Below are positions 9,662 to 17,008 of a stretch of DNA of 46,933 nucleotides, in pieces. Every line of letters begins with the position of its first letter. The stretch's first letter is position 1. The position numbers and the translations under genes were made by a program. Source of the stretch: Candidatus Methylomirabilota bacterium (lineage in GTDB: Bacteria > Methylomirabilota > Methylomirabilia > Rokubacteriales > CSP1-6); contig DASYTI010000041.1 of assembly GCA_036002485.1 (NCBI GenBank), positions 1-46,933 on the forward strand. The letters are read 5' to 3'. The notes beneath the pieces were generated by a model, which saw only the letters and a program-made list of their open reading frames with translations, ran no database searches and was not told the origin of the DNA.

Positions 9662-9866
9662 GTCCGAGCGGCCAACGCAGTTCGGACGGACCCAGGCGCC
9701 GGACGAGGCGTGGCTGGCCAAGCAGCCCTCGGAACTGATTCTGGACCCCGATCTTCCCATCATCGCCCAGTGGAATGCCTTCAAGCGCATCGCCTCCGGC
9801 GCCTCCGCCGACGAGAAGCGGGCATTGTTCAACGGGACGGCGCGGCGGGTCTATCGGCTGGACTGA
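9654..9866 (+). pseudogene. Amidohydrolase remnant with the catalytic domain deleted in frame
   Basis: This 70-codon frame starts at a GTG that overlaps the kinase stop (GTGAGTGA, 9654-9661). Its first half, FGRTQAPDEAWLAKQPSE and DPDLPII, matches the N-terminus I know from a family of amidohydrolases of about 350 residues, where LPII is normally followed by D-x-H-H-H-L-W, the metal motif. Its second half, WNAFKRIASGAS and GTARRVYRLD, matches the C-terminus of the same family. The two ends are joined directly near base 9765, so roughly 280 residues with all metal ligands are missing while the frame stays open. It is best called a deletion pseudogene; a functional micro-protein is less likely. 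The family match is from memory. Confidence 0.7.
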
Positions 9867-10387
9867 CGGCCCGGCTCGCGGAGGTAGGGCGGCTCCCAGT
9901 CCGCAGGGTCGGGGAATCGCGCGGGTCCCAAGGGTCCGGTGACATCGAAAACCTCGACGAGCAATTGCGGAACCATGGGGATGCAGTGCAGATCGGCATT
10001 CTGCCGGTCCGGCCTCGCGGGCAGCTCCTCCAGGGAGTTGGAGAGGATGATCTCGATGCCGATATCCCCGGGCCGATCGATCAGGATGTCCCCGGCCCGC
10101 ACCTGATCCAGATTCACGACCTCGCTGGCCTCTACCTGGTAGAGCACCAGGTGGGTGAGAACAAGGGACACCTCGCCCGTGTATCCGGTCAGCGGGCGCC
10201 GCCGGCCGCGGGTCCGTTGACCGCCGGAATGATCGAAGCACACCCCGTCCTCATGGTAGGAGAGGTGCTGCCCGGCGCCGGCTTTCGGCATGGTGCCTAC
10301 CACGAACAGACCGTTGGGAGTTCGCGCGAGGCGGTAGAGAGTGACCACACCGCCATTGGGAAGGGCCAGATAGACTCGTCGTCTCAT
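9851..10387 (-). CDS. Hypothetical protein, 178 residues
   Basis: I do not recognise a family. The protein is soluble, without signal peptide or membrane segment. It begins MRRRVYLALPNGG and contains PNGLFVVGTMPKAGAG, HLSYHEDGVCFDHSG and a hydrophobic stretch (TGEVSLVLTHLVLYQV). Codon use is like its neighbours, which supports a real gene. It lies 33 bases downstream of the zinc peptide on the same strand, so the two are probably co-transcribed. Its 3' end overlaps the converging amidohydrolase remnant by 16 bases. Confidence 0.65.
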   Translation of the reverse strand: MRRRVYLALPNGGVVTLYRLARTPNGLFVVGTMPKAGAGQHLSYHEDGVCFDHSGGQRTRGRRRPLTGYTGEVSLVLTHLVLYQVEASEVVNLDQVRAGDILIDRPGDIGIEIILSNSLEELPARPDRQNADLHCIPMVPQLLVEVFDVTGPLGPARFPDPADWEPPYLREPGRQSSR

Positions 10388-10420
10388 TCGGTCAGCCGGT
10401 GGCCTCCACGCGGGCGGCCA

Positions 10421-10573
10421 CTATCGGTCGCGGGAGCTGCTCCTTCGGTATGCGGGCCGCCCGTGCTCTCTGGCGCAGTCCAGGTGAACACGCTCCCCCG
10501 CGGAATTGGCCGTCCACTTCTGCTCATCGAGGACCCACTCCTGACATACCGGGCAGATGGAAACTTTCAGCAT
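10421..10573 (-). CDS. Small zinc-ribbon-like peptide, 50 residues
   Basis: This short protein starts MLKVSICPVCQEWVLDEQ and contains a Cys7-x2-Cys10 pair and a later HLDC pair, a likely four-ligand zinc site, followed by a basic tail (RPAYRRSSSRDR). An ATG further upstream is in frame but runs through a repeat; the chosen ATG has GAGGAG at proper spacing. Its leader carries the same 60-bp repeat that precedes the rhodanese gene. Function is unknown; a small redox or nucleic-acid-binding zinc protein is possible. Confidence 0.6.
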   Translation of the reverse strand: MLKVSICPVCQEWVLDEQKWTANSAGERVHLDCAREHGRPAYRRSSSRDR

Positions 10574-10587
10574 CGCGGTCTCCTCAG

Positions 10588-10649
10588 TTCGAGCCCTCGT
10601 CTCGGGGCGCTCGTGCCTGCGGCAGCTCGGCCGCCCCTCATCTCGAAAA
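10588..10649. repeat. 60-bp leader repeat family E, copy 1
   Basis: This element begins 15 bases upstream of the zinc-peptide start codon. It is nearly identical to 11171-11230. It has nested inverted arms, TTCGAG/CTCGAA and GGGGCG/CGCCCC, and would form a hairpin in the 5' leader of the minus-strand transcript. Confidence 0.8.
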
Positions 10650-10670
10650 CCTTCGGGGCGGGCTCCGCCG

Positions 10671-10696
10671 CCGATTACCCTCACCCCGGTAATCGG
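10671..10696. terminator. Inverted repeat, possible weak terminator after the rhodanese gene
   Basis: CCGATTACC (10671-10679) and GGTAATCGG (10688-10696) form a perfect 9-bp stem with an 8-base loop. It lies 70 bases downstream of the rhodanese stop. No immediate T-run follows, so it may instead be an operator or a pause site. Confidence 0.45.
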
Positions 10697-10765
10697 CCTT
10701 CCCGAGGCCAAAGAGGACCCCTCCCGCCGAGTCTTGCGAGGCAGGGATGACTCCTGCGGGGAGGG

Positions 10766-11167
10766 CTAGCTCTTCTTCGGGCGGTCCGCGACGGGATGGC
10801 CCGCCTTCTTCCACGCGGCAAAGCCGCCGTCCATCTCGCACACGGGCTCGAGCCCCATTTGCTGGGCAACGTCGGCCGCCAGGGCCGATCGCCAGGCGCC
10901 GTTGCAGAAGAAGACGAACTCTTTTCCGGAGGCAAAGACCTCCTTGTGGTAGGGGCTCTCCGGATCGATCCAGAACTCGAGCATGCCGCGGGGGCAATGG
11001 AAGGCGCCGGGGATGATGCCCTCCCGCTCGAGCTCGCGGACGTCGCGCAGGTCGACAAAGACCACGTCGTCGCGGCCGTAGCGGGCGCGGGCCTCGTCCA
11101 GGCCGATGGTCCGAATCCGCGATTTCGCTTCGTCGACCATCTGGCGGAACCCTTTACGCAGCTTCAT
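10766..11167 (-). CDS. Rhodanese-like domain protein
   Basis: This 133-residue single-domain sulfurtransferase has VVFVDLRDVREL (CH2A-like motif), GAFHCPRGMLEFW, and the active-site loop starting at Cys88 (FFCNGAWRS), where the persulfide would form. MDGGFAAWKKAGHPV closes the fold. The extra C-terminal residues are lysine-rich. No signal peptide is visible, so it is cytoplasmic. The start codon follows directly after the 60-bp leader repeat, whose GAGGG may serve as its ribosome-binding site. It is upstream of the zinc peptide on the same strand. Confidence 0.88.
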   Translation of the reverse strand: MKLRKGFRQMVDEAKSRIRTIGLDEARARYGRDDVVFVDLRDVRELEREGIIPGAFHCPRGMLEFWIDPESPYHKEVFASGKEFVFFCNGAWRSALAADVAQQMGLEPVCEMDGGFAAWKKAGHPVADRPKKS

Positions 11168-11170
11168 CGG

Positions 11171-11230
11171 TCGAGCCCTCGTCTCGGGGCGCTCGTGCCT
11201 GCGGCAACTCGGCCGCCCCTCATCTCGAAA
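11171..11230. repeat. 60-bp leader repeat family E, copy 2
   Basis: This direct copy of 10588-10649 has about one mismatch (CAACTCGG versus CAGCTCGG) apart from its ends. It ends three bases before the rhodanese start codon. Read on the minus strand, its end GACGAGGGCTCGA supplies the only purine-rich ribosome-binding candidate for that gene. Confidence 0.8.
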
Positions 11231-11413
11231 GCCGGCCTCAGTCTACCCCTCCGGGGTGGTCAGGTCTCACAATGTGACACGGGTGCCCAGGAAGGCCACC
11301 AGTGACGATTTTCGGAACGAGAATGCCCGGGGAAGCGTCCGCAAGCCCTTGGGTTTTCGAGGTTTCAGGAATGGCCTGGCCCTTGAATACAGTTGTCTGG
11401 GAGAACCTGGCCA

Positions 11414-11821
11414 ATGTCCTCCGAGCATGCGTCCGCCGCCCAGATCCGTCGTCACCGTATCCTGGTCGTTGATGACGAGCCTCTGGTGACGCTGCTCATT
11501 GCCGAGGCTTTGGCCCTGGAAGGCCACGAGGTCGATACCGCCAAGAATGGTCGGGAGGCGCTGGAAAAGGTCTCCGCTTGCGCCTACGAGGCCATCCTGA
11601 GCGACCTTAGGATGCCCGAGCTCGACGGCGTGGGACTCTATCGGGAGCTCGACCAGCGGAACCCGGGTCTGCTCCGTCGGATCGCCTTCGTGAGTGGGAC
11701 GACCGAGCCCGTCGAGTACGCGAGCTTTCTCAAAAAGACCGGCGTCCCCGTCCTGCGCAAGCCCTTTGCCATCGACGATCTCCAGCGCCTCGTCCAGCGC
11801 TTGCTCCAGGACAATCCATGA
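11414..11821 (+). CDS. Single-domain response regulator (CheY-like receiver)
   Basis: This 135-residue receiver has no output domain. The acidic pair is Asp20/Asp21 (ILVVDDEP), the phospho-acceptor is Asp64 (LSDLRMPELDG), Ser94 is the switch Ser/Thr position and Lys116 is in LRKPF. The ATG at 11414 was preferred over the upstream TTG at 11393 because MSSEHAS leads directly into the fold. Its stop overlaps the next gene's start, so it is translationally coupled to the peroxiredoxin, which in turn overlaps a kinase gene. The 180 bases upstream hold no recognisable gene and probably contain the promoter. Confidence 0.9.
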   Translation: MSSEHASAAQIRRHRILVVDDEPLVTLLIAEALALEGHEVDTAKNGREALEKVSACAYEAILSDLRMPELDGVGLYRELDQRNPGLLRRIAFVSGTTEPVEYASFLKKTGVPVLRKPFAIDDLQRLVQRLLQDNP

Positions 11822-12447
11822 TGTCTGCGGCTCTCCAGACCGCGGCAGGCGAAAGGGCGCCGCAGTTCACGCTGCCCTCGGTCCAGGGAGGCACGGTCGA
11901 TCTCGCCGCCTATCGCGGGCGTCGAAACGTGGTCATCTGGTTCTCGCGGGGCTTCACCTGCCCCTTCTGCCGGAGCTACATGCAAGGGATCATCCAGGGA
12001 TACGAGACTCTGCGCGCCGCGGAGACCGAAGTGATCCAGGTGGCGCCTAACCTTCTCGAGAGCGCGCGGAGATTCTTCGGGCTGGCCGGGGTCCCCTATC
12101 CATTCGTCTGCGATCCCGACAAGCGGCTCTACGCGATCTACGGATTGGGGGACCGGGGAGCGCTGGAGGCCACGCGCACGGCGGTGGTGAGCTTCGCCCG
12201 CGCCTTCACCACCGGAGACGGCGAGGCCCAGATTCGCGGCGCCTGGCTCGACGTGATGAACCGCAACTTCGTGCGTCGCCTCCACCATCACGCGACCACG
12301 GCACTGGAGCAGGGCATCTTCCTCATCGACAAGCAGGGCAGGATCCGCCACCGCACGCTCGTCGGGCCCATCGACCCGGTGCCGGACGGCCTGGAGCTGG
12401 CGGCCCTTACCCGAGTCCACTGCGCGGACGAGCTCCCGGCAACGTGA
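11818..12447 (+). CDS. AhpC/TSA-family peroxiredoxin-like protein
   Basis: This thioredoxin-fold protein of 209 residues starts with the typical GERAPQFTLPSVQGG segment, then WFSRGFTCPFC with a CxxC pair at Cys48 and Cys51. DKRLYAIYGL and IFLIDKQGRIRHR are characteristic of the peroxiredoxin/AhpC-like family. It likely reduces peroxides or acts as a thiol oxidoreductase. The remarkable point is its place: ATGA overlaps link it to a receiver upstream and to a GAF-PAS kinase downstream, so it may be a redox sensor or effector of that two-component system. ATG at 11818 or 11821 could be the start. Confidence 0.85.
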   Translation: MMSAALQTAAGERAPQFTLPSVQGGTVDLAAYRGRRNVVIWFSRGFTCPFCRSYMQGIIQGYETLRAAETEVIQVAPNLLESARRFFGLAGVPYPFVCDPDKRLYAIYGLGDRGALEATRTAVVSFARAFTTGDGEAQIRGAWLDVMNRNFVRRLHHHATTALEQGIFLIDKQGRIRHRTLVGPIDPVPDGLELAALTRVHCADELPAT

Positions 12448-14006
12448 GCATCTCCAAGCGCCTCACGCGGCTGTGCGAGATCCTCGTCGCGCTTTCCGCG
12501 TCTCCCATCCCTAGTCATCTCTTCCAGACCCTCGCCGATCAGGCGGGCGAAGCCCTCGCGTGCGACTACCTCGCCCTTTGCCTCACGGACACCGATGGCA
12601 AGGGGTACCTCGTCCACTCGCTCGTCGGCGGGGCGTCGGGGGCGTCCCCCGTCGGGCCGTTCCCGCTCGACGAGGGTCTGCCCGGGCTCGCCATACGGTC
12701 GGGTCGAGTGATCCTGAGCGGCGACCTCGGCGCCGAGCTGGATCACATGACCGAGCTCGAGCGAGGCTGGGTCGAACTCGGCCTCCGTGCGGTGCTGATC
12801 GCGCCGGTACGGCGGGGCGGAGACGTGCTGGGGGCGCTGTGCTTTGCCGCCCGCGGGCCCGCCACCTATACGCCCGACGACATTCAGATGGCCTCGCTCA
12901 TGGCCGCCGGCCTCTCCGCCGCGCTGGAGACATCGCGCGCCTATCAGGCCCTGGCCGATGAGCGGAGCACGCTGGCCGCGGTGGTCGGCAGCATGCAGGA
13001 CGCCGTGGTCATGGCCAACCAGGACGGCATCGTGCTCCTCGCCAATCCCGCCGTCAGATCGATGTTGCAGCTCGAGCCCGAGGCCATCACCGGCCTCCCG
13101 CTGCCTGACGCGCTGACCAAGGAGCCGCTCCGTGCGCTGCTGGAGGCGGGCCGCCCGGGGACGGGCGAGGTGGCCCTGCCCGACGGCCGCACGGCCCAGG
13201 CGAGCGTGGTGCCCGTGAGCACGCCCTATGGCGAGATGGTGGGGCTCGCGGCCATCCTGCGGGACATCACCCTGCTCAAAGAGCTCGAGAACCTGAAGGA
13301 CGAAATCGTGCGGTCGGTGTCTCATGACTTGAAGAACCCGCTGACCGTAATCTACGCGACCGCCCAGCTCCTGCTCCGGGCGGGGCCTGCCGATCCGCGC
13401 TTTGCCACGTGGTGCGAGCGCATCATGAAGACGTCCGACTACATGACGGAGCTGATCACCGACTTGCTCGACCTCGGCAAGATCGAGGCCGGCCTCGATC
13501 GCCCCACGGAGGAGGTGGACCTCAACCCCCTCGTGGCCGACGTGGTGGCTACCTTGCAGCCGCAGGCCGAGGCCGAGGACATCGCGATCACCGTCGAGAT
13601 GCCTTCGCAGGTTCCCGTGTCCGCGAACCCCAGTCGGATCAAGCAGGCTCTGCTCAATCTCGTCGGCAATGCGCTGAAGTACTCACGGCCCGGCAGCTCG
13701 GTAGCGATTGCCGTCTCCATGAGCGACTCCTCTCACTCCGCGGGCGCGTCTGTCCCGGCGGTGGTCGTCACTTTGACGGACACGGGCATCGGCATTCCCG
13801 CCGCGGACCTGCCCCATGTCTTCGACAAGTTCTATCGAGTGAAGAGCCAGGCCACCAGCGAGATCCCGGGGACCGGGCTCGGTCTCGCCATCACGAAGAG
13901 TATCATCGAGGCCCACGGCGGCCGCATCTGGGCCGAGAGCCAGGAAGGCAAGGGCAGCACCTTCGCCTTCTGCTTGCCGGCGGGCGGGAGTCTCGAGCCT
14001 AGCTGA
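12444..14006 (+). CDS. GAF-PAS sensor histidine kinase
   Basis: This 520-residue cytoplasmic kinase starts at GTG inside the peroxiredoxin stop (GTGA). It has a GAF domain at about 20-165 (EGLPGLAIRSGR, ELGLRAVLIAPV) and a PAS domain at about 175-280 (SMQDAVVMANQDGIVLLANPA). HisKA follows with SVSHDLKNPL and phospho-His294, then an ATPase domain with N box NLVGNALKYS, G1 DTGIGIP and G2 GTGLGL. No membrane segment is evident, so it senses an intracellular signal. The receiver two genes upstream is the likely partner. The 3' end overlaps the converging LLM gene by eight bases. Confidence 0.92.
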   Translation: MSISKRLTRLCEILVALSASPIPSHLFQTLADQAGEALACDYLALCLTDTDGKGYLVHSLVGGASGASPVGPFPLDEGLPGLAIRSGRVILSGDLGAELDHMTELERGWVELGLRAVLIAPVRRGGDVLGALCFAARGPATYTPDDIQMASLMAAGLSAALETSRAYQALADERSTLAAVVGSMQDAVVMANQDGIVLLANPAVRSMLQLEPEAITGLPLPDALTKEPLRALLEAGRPGTGEVALPDGRTAQASVVPVSTPYGEMVGLAAILRDITLLKELENLKDEIVRSVSHDLKNPLTVIYATAQLLLRAGPADPRFATWCERIMKTSDYMTELITDLLDLGKIEAGLDRPTEEVDLNPLVADVVATLQPQAEAEDIAITVEMPSQVPVSANPSRIKQALLNLVGNALKYSRPGSSVAIAVSMSDSSHSAGASVPAVVVTLTDTGIGIPAADLPHVFDKFYRVKSQATSEIPGTGLGLAITKSIIEAHGGRIWAESQEGKGSTFAFCLPAGGSLEPS

Positions 14007-15051
14007 CGAAGCGGGCCATGATCTGCTCGCCGAGGATGCGCATGTAGTGCGCCTGGCGGTCCATGCTGTCCGCGCGCAGGCCGACCCAGATCTTGCGGGC
14101 GCCCGCCTGGGCGATCTGCTCGATGCGGGCGATCCAGTCGTGGGCGTTGCCGGCGAGGGCGAAGCGCTCGAGGGCGTACTGGGTCAGCCCGAGCTGGTCC
14201 ATCCACTTGGGATTCCGGCCTTCCTGGAGCACGTGGTCATAGAGCTCGTAGCCGTCGACATAGGTCTGGATCTTGGACTTCAAGTCCTCCGGGACGTGCT
14301 TGTCCTCGAGGCCGAAGCGCATCGAGTGGTTCAGGATGGACGACACCGAGGCCTTCACGTTCTGGACGGCCTTCTCGCGGTCCTCGTCGAGCGATGTCCG
14401 CGTGGTGAACCAGATGTCGACGTCGGACGGGTCGCGACCCGCCTCGCGGGCCCCCGCGTGGATCCGGGCGATGGTGCCCTGGATGACTTCGGGGAGCAGG
14501 CCGGTGCCGGCGATGACACCGTCACCGATCCGCCCGCCCAGGTGGAGCATCTTCGGCCCCTCGGCGCAGATCGAGATGGGAATGCGCGGGCGGACCACCG
14601 TGGACGCCCAGCGGACTCGCTGCGGGCGGCCCTGATACGCGCCCTCGCCCCTGGCGATGAGGTCGCGCACGCAGCGCACGTAGTCCTCGATGCGCGCGCG
14701 GGAGGCGACGCGGTAGCCGATGTTGAGCACGCCGCTGTCACCGCTGGCGATGTCCATGAAGGCGCGGCCACCCGTCAGGCTGTCGATGGAAGCCAGGAAG
14801 GAGGCCATGACCTGCGGCTCGCGGGTGAGGGGATTCGTGGGACGGAGTCCCACGCGGGCCCGCGAGGAGGCGAGAGCGAGCAGGGTGGCCCTGACATAGG
14901 CGTCGCCCCCGATGAACGCGGTGTCGTAGGTCCCGAGGGCCTCGGCCCCGTAGTCGTCGGCCATCTTGGCCAGATCCATGAACCGCTGCTTGTCCTTCTC
15001 GGGCAGGAGTGGAGTGCCCGGGCTCAGGCTGATACCGAACGAGACTTTCAC
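13999..15051 (-). CDS. LLM class flavin/F420-dependent oxidoreductase
   Basis: This 350-residue TIM-barrel oxidoreductase resembles F420-dependent methylene-tetrahydromethanopterin reductase-type LLM proteins. Visible motifs include FGISLSPGTP, ARVGLRPTNPLTREP, SLTGGRAFMDIASGD and RIGDGVIAGTGLLPE. The start is a GTG at 15051 preceded by CGGGAG; an open frame continues upstream, but that part is an antisense shadow of the amidohydrolase gene. It is the last gene of the run LLM, TauD, amidohydrolase, LLM (18055 to 13999). Confidence 0.88.
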   Translation of the reverse strand: MKVSFGISLSPGTPLLPEKDKQRFMDLAKMADDYGAEALGTYDTAFIGGDAYVRATLLALASSRARVGLRPTNPLTREPQVMASFLASIDSLTGGRAFMDIASGDSGVLNIGYRVASRARIEDYVRCVRDLIARGEGAYQGRPQRVRWASTVVRPRIPISICAEGPKMLHLGGRIGDGVIAGTGLLPEVIQGTIARIHAGAREAGRDPSDVDIWFTTRTSLDEDREKAVQNVKASVSSILNHSMRFGLEDKHVPEDLKSKIQTYVDGYELYDHVLQEGRNPKWMDQLGLTQYALERFALAGNAHDWIARIEQIAQAGARKIWVGLRADSMDRQAHYMRILGEQIMARFVS

Positions 15052-15107
15052 GCGGATTGTTCTCCCGTGTTCCGAGAGCGACGGCGGCTTCAGGTGACGG
15101 GGCTGAC

Positions 15108-16106
15108 CTACTTCAAGCCGAGCAGGGCTTCGAGATTGCGCCAGAGGATTCGCTCTTTCTCGTCCTGGCTGAGGCTCTTGAGCCCCTGTACCCAGGCCAC
15201 GGGCGAGGGATGCCACGAAACGAACGGCCAGTCGCTGCCCAGCACCACGCGGTCGGCGCCCACCTGATCGAGCAGGAACCGGAGAGCCTCTTCGCTGCCC
15301 GTCACGGAGTCGTAATAGAGGCGGCGCTGATACGTGCTGGGCGGCTGCGGGATGCGTCGAGCCTCCGGACGGCTTTGCCACCCGCGATCGAGCCGGCCCA
15401 TGGCGAAGCACGCGGGGCCGCCGCCGTGGGCGATGCACACCCGGAGATCCGGACACGCCTCCAGCACGCCGCCGGAGATCAGGATGGCCACGACGATGGC
15501 GTCGTCGAGGATGACGCCGAGGCTGTTGAAGAGCCCGTCGCGGGGGGTGCGCTGCATCAGGAAGTTGTGCTGCGGCTGCGGATGGAAGAAGAGGACGGCG
15601 CCCATGGCCTCGGCGGCCTTGAAGAGCGGCAGGAACTTCGGTTCGTCCCATTGCTCGCCGTTCACGTTCGTGTCGAGCTCGGCGCCCTTGAGGCCGAGCA
15701 CGGTGACGGCACGCTCCAGCTCGTCGATGGCCGCCTTGACGTCCTGCACGGGCAGGGTGGCGAGGCCCGCGAAGCGCTGGGGCGACTGGCGGGTCAGGCC
15801 CGCGATTTCGTCGTTGACCTCGCGGGCGAGCTGGCGGCCCTGCGCGGGCTCGAGGTGGTAGCCGAAGAACGGGGTGTGGATCGAGACCACCTGCACGTCT
15901 ACCCCCTGCGCGTCCATGTCGTTCAATCGCTCTTCGATGGTGAAGCGCACCTTGGGCGAGCTGAAGCCGGTGCGCTTGCCATTGCCCACCATGACGCCGA
16001 GGCCTTCGCCGGGCTCGTGCCGGTAGCCGTACCATTCCTTCCCGGCCTCGGCGGCCCGCCACAGCGACGGCGGGACGAGATGGGCGTGAATGTCGATGGC
16101 GCGCAT
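15108..16106 (-). CDS. ACMSD-like amidohydrolase / decarboxylase
   Basis: This 332-residue amidohydrolase belongs to the 2-amino-3-carboxymuconate-6-semialdehyde decarboxylase-like family. The metal set expected for that family is present: His7 and His9 (IDIHAH), His175 (LFFHPQ), His227 (CIAHGGG) and Asp292 (LGSDWPF). Family members decarboxylate or hydrolyse aromatic ring-cleavage products and hydroxybenzoates. Real ACMSD activity is possible, because the enzyme that makes its substrate (3-hydroxyanthranilate dioxygenase) is encoded at 670-1209, but the two genes are in different operons. It begins one base after the TauD stop, so translation is coupled. Confidence 0.88.
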   Translation of the reverse strand: MRAIDIHAHLVPPSLWRAAEAGKEWYGYRHEPGEGLGVMVGNGKRTGFSSPKVRFTIEERLNDMDAQGVDVQVVSIHTPFFGYHLEPAQGRQLAREVNDEIAGLTRQSPQRFAGLATLPVQDVKAAIDELERAVTVLGLKGAELDTNVNGEQWDEPKFLPLFKAAEAMGAVLFFHPQPQHNFLMQRTPRDGLFNSLGVILDDAIVVAILISGGVLEACPDLRVCIAHGGGPACFAMGRLDRGWQSRPEARRIPQPPSTYQRRLYYDSVTGSEEALRFLLDQVGADRVVLGSDWPFVSWHPSPVAWVQGLKSLSQDEKERILWRNLEALLGLK

Positions 16107-16107
16107 G

Positions 16108-16962
16108 CTAGGCGGACGCGCGCGGGCCCGCGGCGGAGCGCTCCTTGATCGAGACGCGCCAGTGGATGCGGTCTTCCTCGGGCGGGTAGTCGCCCGCGGC
16201 TTTGTGGTACGAGCATCGGTTGTCCCAGATGACGATGTCGCCCTTGCGCCACTTGTGGCGGTACTCGCCGCCGGGCTGGATCATGTAGCCGGTCAGCTCA
16301 TCGATCAACTCGTCGCTCTCCCGCGCGTCGACGCCCTCGATGCGCAGGATCTTGCCGGGATCGAAGTAGAGGCTCTTGCGCCCCGTCTCGGGATGGGTGC
16401 GGATGATCGGGTGGAAGACGGGCGTCCAGTCGCGGTCCTCCTCGTTGAGGAGGGCCGTGGCCTTGCGGCGGCCACCGTAGGTGAAGGCTCCCTTCCGTCC
16501 TTCGAGGCGCTGCTTGAGCCGGGGCGGCAGCGCCTCGTAGGCCGCGTACATGCTGGCGAAGAACGTGTCGCCCCCCGTGGTCGGCACGGCGAGGGCATAG
16601 AGCTGGGTCGCCTTGAACGGTTCTTGATCGTAGGCGCCGTCGGTGTGCCATCCCTCCGCGCCCCGTCGATAGATCGCCTGGTCGAGCTGGCCGTCCGGGC
16701 CGAACTTGTTCACGCCCAGCAGGGTGATCTCGGGGAAGTCCGGATGGCGCGTCATCTTCGACGGATGGGGGTGCACGATCCCGAAGCGGCGGCTGTAGCG
16801 CAGGAAGTCTTCGATCTGGAGCTCCTGGCCCGGCACCACGAGGACGTTGGCATCGAGCCACGCCCGGTAGATCGCCGCGAAGCCCCCGTCGTCGAGCGTC
16901 TTGACGTCGACCCCATGGATCTCGGCGCCTATCTGCGGGCCCAGCCGACGAACCTCGATCAT
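16108..16962 (-). CDS. TauD/TfdA family Fe(II)/2-oxoglutarate dioxygenase
   Basis: This 284-residue dioxygenase uses 2-oxoglutarate and O2 to hydroxylate a substrate. The iron triad is His106, Asp108 (HTDGAY) and His253 (CSYHKAAGDYP); the 2-oxoglutarate carboxylate would be held by Arg269 (HWRVSI). Motifs IGAEIHGVD and VVPGQELQIEDFLRYSRRFG are typical. Relatives release sulfite from taurine or cleave aryloxyacetates such as 2,4-D. Here it sits between two LLM monooxygenases and an amidohydrolase, suggesting stepwise breakdown of a substituted aromatic or organosulfur compound. Confidence 0.92.
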   Translation of the reverse strand: MIEVRRLGPQIGAEIHGVDVKTLDDGGFAAIYRAWLDANVLVVPGQELQIEDFLRYSRRFGIVHPHPSKMTRHPDFPEITLLGVNKFGPDGQLDQAIYRRGAEGWHTDGAYDQEPFKATQLYALAVPTTGGDTFFASMYAAYEALPPRLKQRLEGRKGAFTYGGRRKATALLNEEDRDWTPVFHPIIRTHPETGRKSLYFDPGKILRIEGVDARESDELIDELTGYMIQPGGEYRHKWRKGDIVIWDNRCSYHKAAGDYPPEEDRIHWRVSIKERSAAGPRASA

Positions 16963-17008
16963 CGCTACGTCCTCCCTCTTGGTGGAACGAGCCCATGGTG
17001 GACCCGAC

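Noticed and set aside
15052-16062. Upstream extension of the LLM reading frame at 13999, giving a 687-residue protein
   Set aside because: The extension is an out-of-frame shadow of the ACMSD-like amidohydrolase on the same strand; the LLM fold begins at GTG 15051 with its own Shine-Dalgarno.
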